This document shows, in pieces, positions 48,400 to 51,332 of a stretch of 51,332 nt of DNA. The translations under genes and the position numbers were made by a program. The stretch covers positions 1-51,332 of the forward strand of contig NZ_SMUS01000029.1 in NCBI RefSeq assembly GCF_004353185.1, given 5' to 3'. Positions within the stretch are counted from its first letter, which is position 1. Each line of letters opens with the position of its first letter. Origin of the DNA: Clostridium cuniculi (GTDB lineage: Bacteria; Bacillota; Clostridia; Clostridiales; Clostridiaceae). The notes beneath the pieces are model-generated. The model saw nothing but the letters and a program-made list of their open reading frames with translations. It was not told the DNA's origin and searched no databases.

Positions 48400-49812
48400 T
48401 TATATATCTTTAAATTCTTTAATTCTGCCTGAAATTATATTTGAATTTTTTGAATCATCTACTATATCAGTAAATTTTCTATCTAACTCTCTAGATAATA
48501 TTTGAATTATTTTCTCATTACAGTAAGCTCCATGACAATTTCCAAATCCAGCACCTGTTCTTCTTTTAACCCCTTTAACAGTTCTAGCACCTAAAGGTCT
48601 TCTAATAGAATCAACAATTTCACCTTCTGAAACATTGTTGCACATACATACTATCTTACCATAACGTTTATCTAACTTAATAACCTCATTAATTTCATTT
48701 CTATCCATTTCTCTAAATCTATAGAACTCTCTTCTTTTATCAATGAAATTCTTCTTTAATCTACAATTTAAATTACTACTAATAGTATCACATAACATTT
48801 TGGCTATAGCTGGTGCTAATGTAACTTTTCCGTAATGAGTTCCTATAACACTAATATACCCCTTATCGATTTTTTGATCATCTACTACAATAGAATCTTT
48901 ATCATAACTTTCCCTAAATAGGTTATTTATATTACTTTTATCTAATCCTTTTAATAATTTAGATGCATATTGTAAATTATCATCTAAACTAGTTTTTTCA
49001 ATACTTTTTATTCCAATAAGAGAACCTCCATTTAAAACAGGTGTTGAAACAACAAAAGTATCTTTATCAAAAGTCTTTGTAACAATTCTTTGTAACTTAT
49101 TTTCATAATTATCATCAAGTAAAATATAACTCATATTTTTGAAAGAATTTATTCCATCCTCAGAGTCTTTTTCTTCAACTACACCTTTTTCATTTATATA
49201 TATTTCATTTGCAATTGTATTTATAACAACCTTACAAGAGAACTTATTTTTATTAGTTACAACTCTAAATCCTTTTGTAACATTTTGAATAGTTAAAACT
49301 TCTTCCTCTAACCTAAAATTTACCCCATTATCAAATGCAACTTCAGCATATGCAATTGCTAAATCATATGGAGCAACTATTGCAACATTTTGAGAGTATA
49401 AGCCTTTTTTTACTTCCGTATTAATATTAGGCTCTATTTCATACACCTCATCTGGATCTATTAAATATACTCCATCAATTCCACGCCTTATAGCTCTTTC
49501 ATACATTTCTTTTAATTTAACTACACCATTATCATCATTAACTACTCTTAATGATCCTATTCTTCTAAATGGAACATTAAACTTCTCACATAAGTCCTCT
49601 AATAATATATTTCCTATATACTCTAGTCCAGCCATCACATTATTAGATGTTTCTGATCCATCATATACAATGGAAGTATTAACAAATGAAATATCATCTG
49701 CTATATCAAATTCTTTTTCAATTACAGCTATATTTAAATTATATTTAGATAATTCATAGGCAACAGCACATCCAATTATGCCACCACCTAAAACTAAAAC
49801 ATCATAATCCAT
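48400..49812 (-). CDS. FAD-dependent glycerol-3-phosphate dehydrogenase-like oxidoreductase with BFD domain
   Basis: Flavoprotein of 470 residues. N-terminal DAO fold with the FAD motif VLVLGGGIIGCAVAYELSKY. The C-terminal BFD-like [2Fe-2S] domain has CMC in KIVCMCNNVSEGEI and two more cysteines in GNCHGAYC. It resembles GlpA/LhgO-type dehydrogenases; the substrate is not certain. The gene follows niaR by 17 bp and precedes the DUF1667 gene, suggesting one operon. The usual third partner, a NAD/FAD oxidoreductase, is missing. Confidence 0.85.
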   Translation of the reverse strand: MDYDVLVLGGGIIGCAVAYELSKYNLNIAVIEKEFDIADDISFVNTSIVYDGSETSNNVMAGLEYIGNILLEDLCEKFNVPFRRIGSLRVVNDDNGVVKLKEMYERAIRRGIDGVYLIDPDEVYEIEPNINTEVKKGLYSQNVAIVAPYDLAIAYAEVAFDNGVNFRLEEEVLTIQNVTKGFRVVTNKNKFSCKVVINTIANEIYINEKGVVEEKDSEDGINSFKNMSYILLDDNYENKLQRIVTKTFDKDTFVVSTPVLNGGSLIGIKSIEKTSLDDNLQYASKLLKGLDKSNINNLFRESYDKDSIVVDDQKIDKGYISVIGTHYGKVTLAPAIAKMLCDTISSNLNCRLKKNFIDKRREFYRFREMDRNEINEVIKLDKRYGKIVCMCNNVSEGEIVDSIRRPLGARTVKGVKRRTGAGFGNCHGAYCNEKIIQILSRELDRKFTDIVDDSKNSNIISGRIKEFKDI

Positions 49813-49829
49813 AATTCAATTCCCCTAAT

Positions 49830-50339
49830 TTATAAAATAAAACCATTTTCTTTTAATTCTTCTTTTATTAACTCCATATTTTCAATAGAGTCAGCAGAAA
49901 TAGTATGGAGATGTACTCCATTAGTTAATATAGATAATGGCTTTGCATTTATCTCTTTTAACGCATTTTTAAATTTATTTAAATCATTAAGATTCTTTAT
50001 CATTAATATCCCTTTTATCTCTCCGTATAAGGGATGTTCTACTATAACATCTTCTATTATTCCACCATACTTAACAACTATTTCAAGCTCTTTAATAACA
50101 TCCTCATTATTATGATTTACTGCAATAACTGATTTTACCCTACTACTATTATCATCATTAATCATATATCCATCTGGAGTTGCTATTATATTATTTCCTT
50201 TCGCTCTTAAAATAGCTATATCTTTAACTATTATTTGTCTTGTTACATTAAAGCTCTCAGCTAATGTTGTTCCTTTAATAGCCTTTTTTTCCCTCATTAA
50301 CATCTCAATAATGCTATTTCTTCTTTCATCAGCTTTCAT
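49830..50339 (-). CDS. niaR: NiaR/YrxA-type transcriptional repressor (HTH and 3H domains)
   Basis: Regulator of 169 residues. An N-terminal winged helix (RRNSIIEMLMREKKAIKG, FNVTRQIIVKDIAILRAKG) is followed by the 3H domain from about 70, with histidines in VEHPLYGEIKG and GVHLHTISA expected to bind metal and nicotinate. In other Firmicutes it represses NAD-synthesis and niacin uptake genes; none is in this window. It is placed ahead of a flavin oxidoreductase. GGGGTGAATT precedes the ATG. Confidence 0.85.
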   Translation of the reverse strand: MKADERRNSIIEMLMREKKAIKGTTLAESFNVTRQIIVKDIAILRAKGNNIIATPDGYMINDDNSSRVKSVIAVNHNNEDVIKELEIVVKYGGIIEDVIVEHPLYGEIKGILMIKNLNDLNKFKNALKEINAKPLSILTNGVHLHTISADSIENMELIKEELKENGFIL

Positions 50340-50354
50340 AATTCACCCCATAAC

Positions 50355-50852
50355 TTAATTTCTATTGTCACTTTCCTTTATTATATCTAGTAGTTTATTT
50401 CCTTGTATCTTATTACTATGATGATATCTAATAGTATCCAAAAATTCTTTATCATATGTATTAAAATGCTTTAATAAATTTGCACCTTTTTCTGCATGAT
50501 TATAATAAGAATCAACAGCTTTAATACCATCATATTTTTTTAATTTTCCCTTGGTCATTTTATTTAATATTACTAATACAGATTTTTCAATAATATTAAG
50601 TCCATATTCACCTTTTCCTATATCATGCAATAGCCCTACTTTGGCAACTCTATTTAAATTTATATTTTTTCCCTTTGATAAATGTACAGCATCTTTACTA
50701 ACTCTAATACAATGTTGTTTATCTGTTTTTTTCAATTTATTAAATAAATTTTTCTCTCTTTTATTGAGAAATTTATTTACATATTCAGTATCAATATCCT
50801 CGGACAATGATTTTAATGCCCAAACAAATTGTTTCACTCTATATAAAGACAT
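50355..50852 (-). CDS. HD-domain phosphohydrolase
   Basis: Protein of 165 residues. The HD signature is VGLLHDIGKGE, with an earlier His in DKQHCIRVSKDAVHLS and a later one in YNHAEKGANLLKHF and YHHSNKI, the usual metal set. The substrate may be a nucleotide or a cyclic dinucleotide; not readable. It starts the operon leading to niaR (15 bp gap). AAGGTGAT precedes the ATG. The 160-bp region upstream is AT-rich with no operator I can identify. Confidence 0.82.
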   Translation of the reverse strand: MSLYRVKQFVWALKSLSEDIDTEYVNKFLNKREKNLFNKLKKTDKQHCIRVSKDAVHLSKGKNINLNRVAKVGLLHDIGKGEYGLNIIEKSVLVILNKMTKGKLKKYDGIKAVDSYYNHAEKGANLLKHFNTYDKEFLDTIRYHHSNKIQGNKLLDIIKESDNRN

Positions 50853-51013
50853 CTACTTATCACCTTGTTCTTTAACATATATTGTAATACACATTCATAT
50901 TTATAATACCACTATTATAAATAAATTAAAAATATAAAAATCTATTTTATTTAGTTATAATTCTACATTTTAATATTAAAAATATTAACTTAAATTTTTT
51001 AAATTTTGTAAAA

Positions 51014-51044
51014 CAAAAAAAGCTACGATTTATATCGTAGCTTT
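51014..51044 (-). terminator. Terminator of the rRNA/tRNA operon
   Basis: AGCTACGAT, TTAT, ATCGTAGCT with T-run on the minus strand, touching the CCA end of tRNA-Ala. Confidence 0.9.
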
Positions 51045-51120
51045 TGGTGGAGGTAAAGGGATTCGAACCCTTGACCCCTTGCGTGCAAGGCAAGTGCTCT
51101 CCCAACTGAGCTATACCCCC
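51045..51120 (-). tRNA. tRNA-Ala (anticodon TGC)
   Basis: 76-nt cloverleaf, encoded CCA, anticodon stem CTTGC/GCAAG enclosing CTTGCAC. It lies last in the rRNA operon. Confidence 0.95.
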
Positions 51121-51125
51121 AGAAA

Positions 51126-51202
51126 TGGTGGACCTTCAGGGACTCGAACCCCGGGCCGACCGGTTATGAGCCGGTTGCTCTAACCAACTGAGCTAAAGAT
51201 CC
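51126..51202 (-). tRNA. tRNA with CAT anticodon (elongator Met or Ile2)
   Basis: 77-nt cloverleaf with encoded CCA; ACCGG/CCGGT anticodon stem encloses CTCATAA. The paired first base pair and lack of G-C runs in the anticodon stem argue against initiator Met. Met versus lysidine-modified Ile cannot be separated by eye. Confidence 0.9.
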
Positions 51203-51207
51203 TCGTT

Positions 51208-51324
51208 ACCTGGCAACGTTCTACTCTCCCACACAGTCTCCCGTGCAGTACCATCGACGCTGTAGAGCTTAACTTTCCTGTTCGGAATGGGAAGGAGTGT
51301 TTCCTCTACGCCATCATCACCAGA
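51208..51324 (-). rRNA. rrf: 5S ribosomal RNA
   Basis: The minus strand reads from TCTGGTGATGATGGCGTAGAGG through CCCATTCCGAACAGGAAAGTTAAG to the closing AACGTTGCCAGG, the typical Firmicutes 5S. It is about 117 nt and complete; 23S and 16S should lie beyond the right edge. Confidence 0.93.
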
Positions 51325-51332
51325 TCTTTGAG

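Noticed and set aside
51126..51202. Initiator tRNA-fMet
   Set aside because: The first acceptor pair is G-C and the anticodon stem lacks the three G-C pairs of initiators.

Overview
This window looks like chromosomal DNA from a spore-forming, low-GC Clostridium (Clostridium sensu stricto type). The evidence is the strong A+T bias with AT-rich codon use, GGAGG ribosome-binding sites, the SleC/Csp cortex-lysis locus, a serine T-box, a PyrR-type leader and AddAB instead of RecBCD. I see no prophage, plasmid, transposase or CRISPR array. Most genes are on the minus strand, and the right end runs into the tail of a minus-strand rRNA operon (5S, then tRNA(CAT) and tRNA-Ala).

Region by region. 1-5.3 kb: a long palindrome, then the spore-germination pair sleC and a giant two-domain Csp protease whose second domain has lost its catalytic serine. 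5.3-9 kb: a Xre/S24-like regulator overlapping a DUF3783 gene, a cyclophilin, a STAS-like protein, glutamate racemase, and a small unknown gene under two perfect LexA boxes (probable SOS gene). 9-13.9 kb: carAB behind a leader with a promoter, a PyrR-binding loop, a possible 33-codon leader ORF and an intrinsic terminator. 13.9-19.3 kb: HAD phosphatase, SDR, a small protein with a duplicated 17-residue motif, a SanA-like protein, an acetyltransferase and proBA. 19.5-24.4 kb: a YjiH-family membrane protein, tRNA-Glu, an ABC-class ATPase with a DUF1836 regulator-like protein, and a divergent PAQR/hemolysin III gene; the intergenic gap carries two copies of one palindrome. 24.6-33 kb: an ABC-F ATPase, TetR regulator, psd, an orphan CARF/DUF1887 (Card1/Can2-like) protein, tRNA-Arg, DUF1189, an L,D-transpeptidase and cca. 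33-41.9 kb: a GNAT-addB-addA recombination-repair operon and a ROK glucokinase. 42-43.1 kb: three tRNA-Ser genes, two of them identical and flanking a beta carbonic anhydrase. 43.3-46.3 kb: the pantothenate operon panG-panB-panC-panD. 46.5-48 kb: serS with a T-box leader. 48.1-50.9 kb: HD-domain protein, NiaR-type regulator, FAD/BFD oxidoreductase and a truncated DUF1667 protein.

Much of the window is core metabolism with visible control elements (T-box, PyrR loop, LexA boxes, palindromic operators). The best candidates for undescribed biology are the LexA-controlled 100-residue protein, the duplicated-motif peptide at 15.7 kb, the paired palindromes around the DUF1836/ABC-ATPase and PAQR genes, the orphan Card1-like gene, and the Csp fusion with a pseudoprotease half. 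All calls come from reading the sequence; no database search was run.
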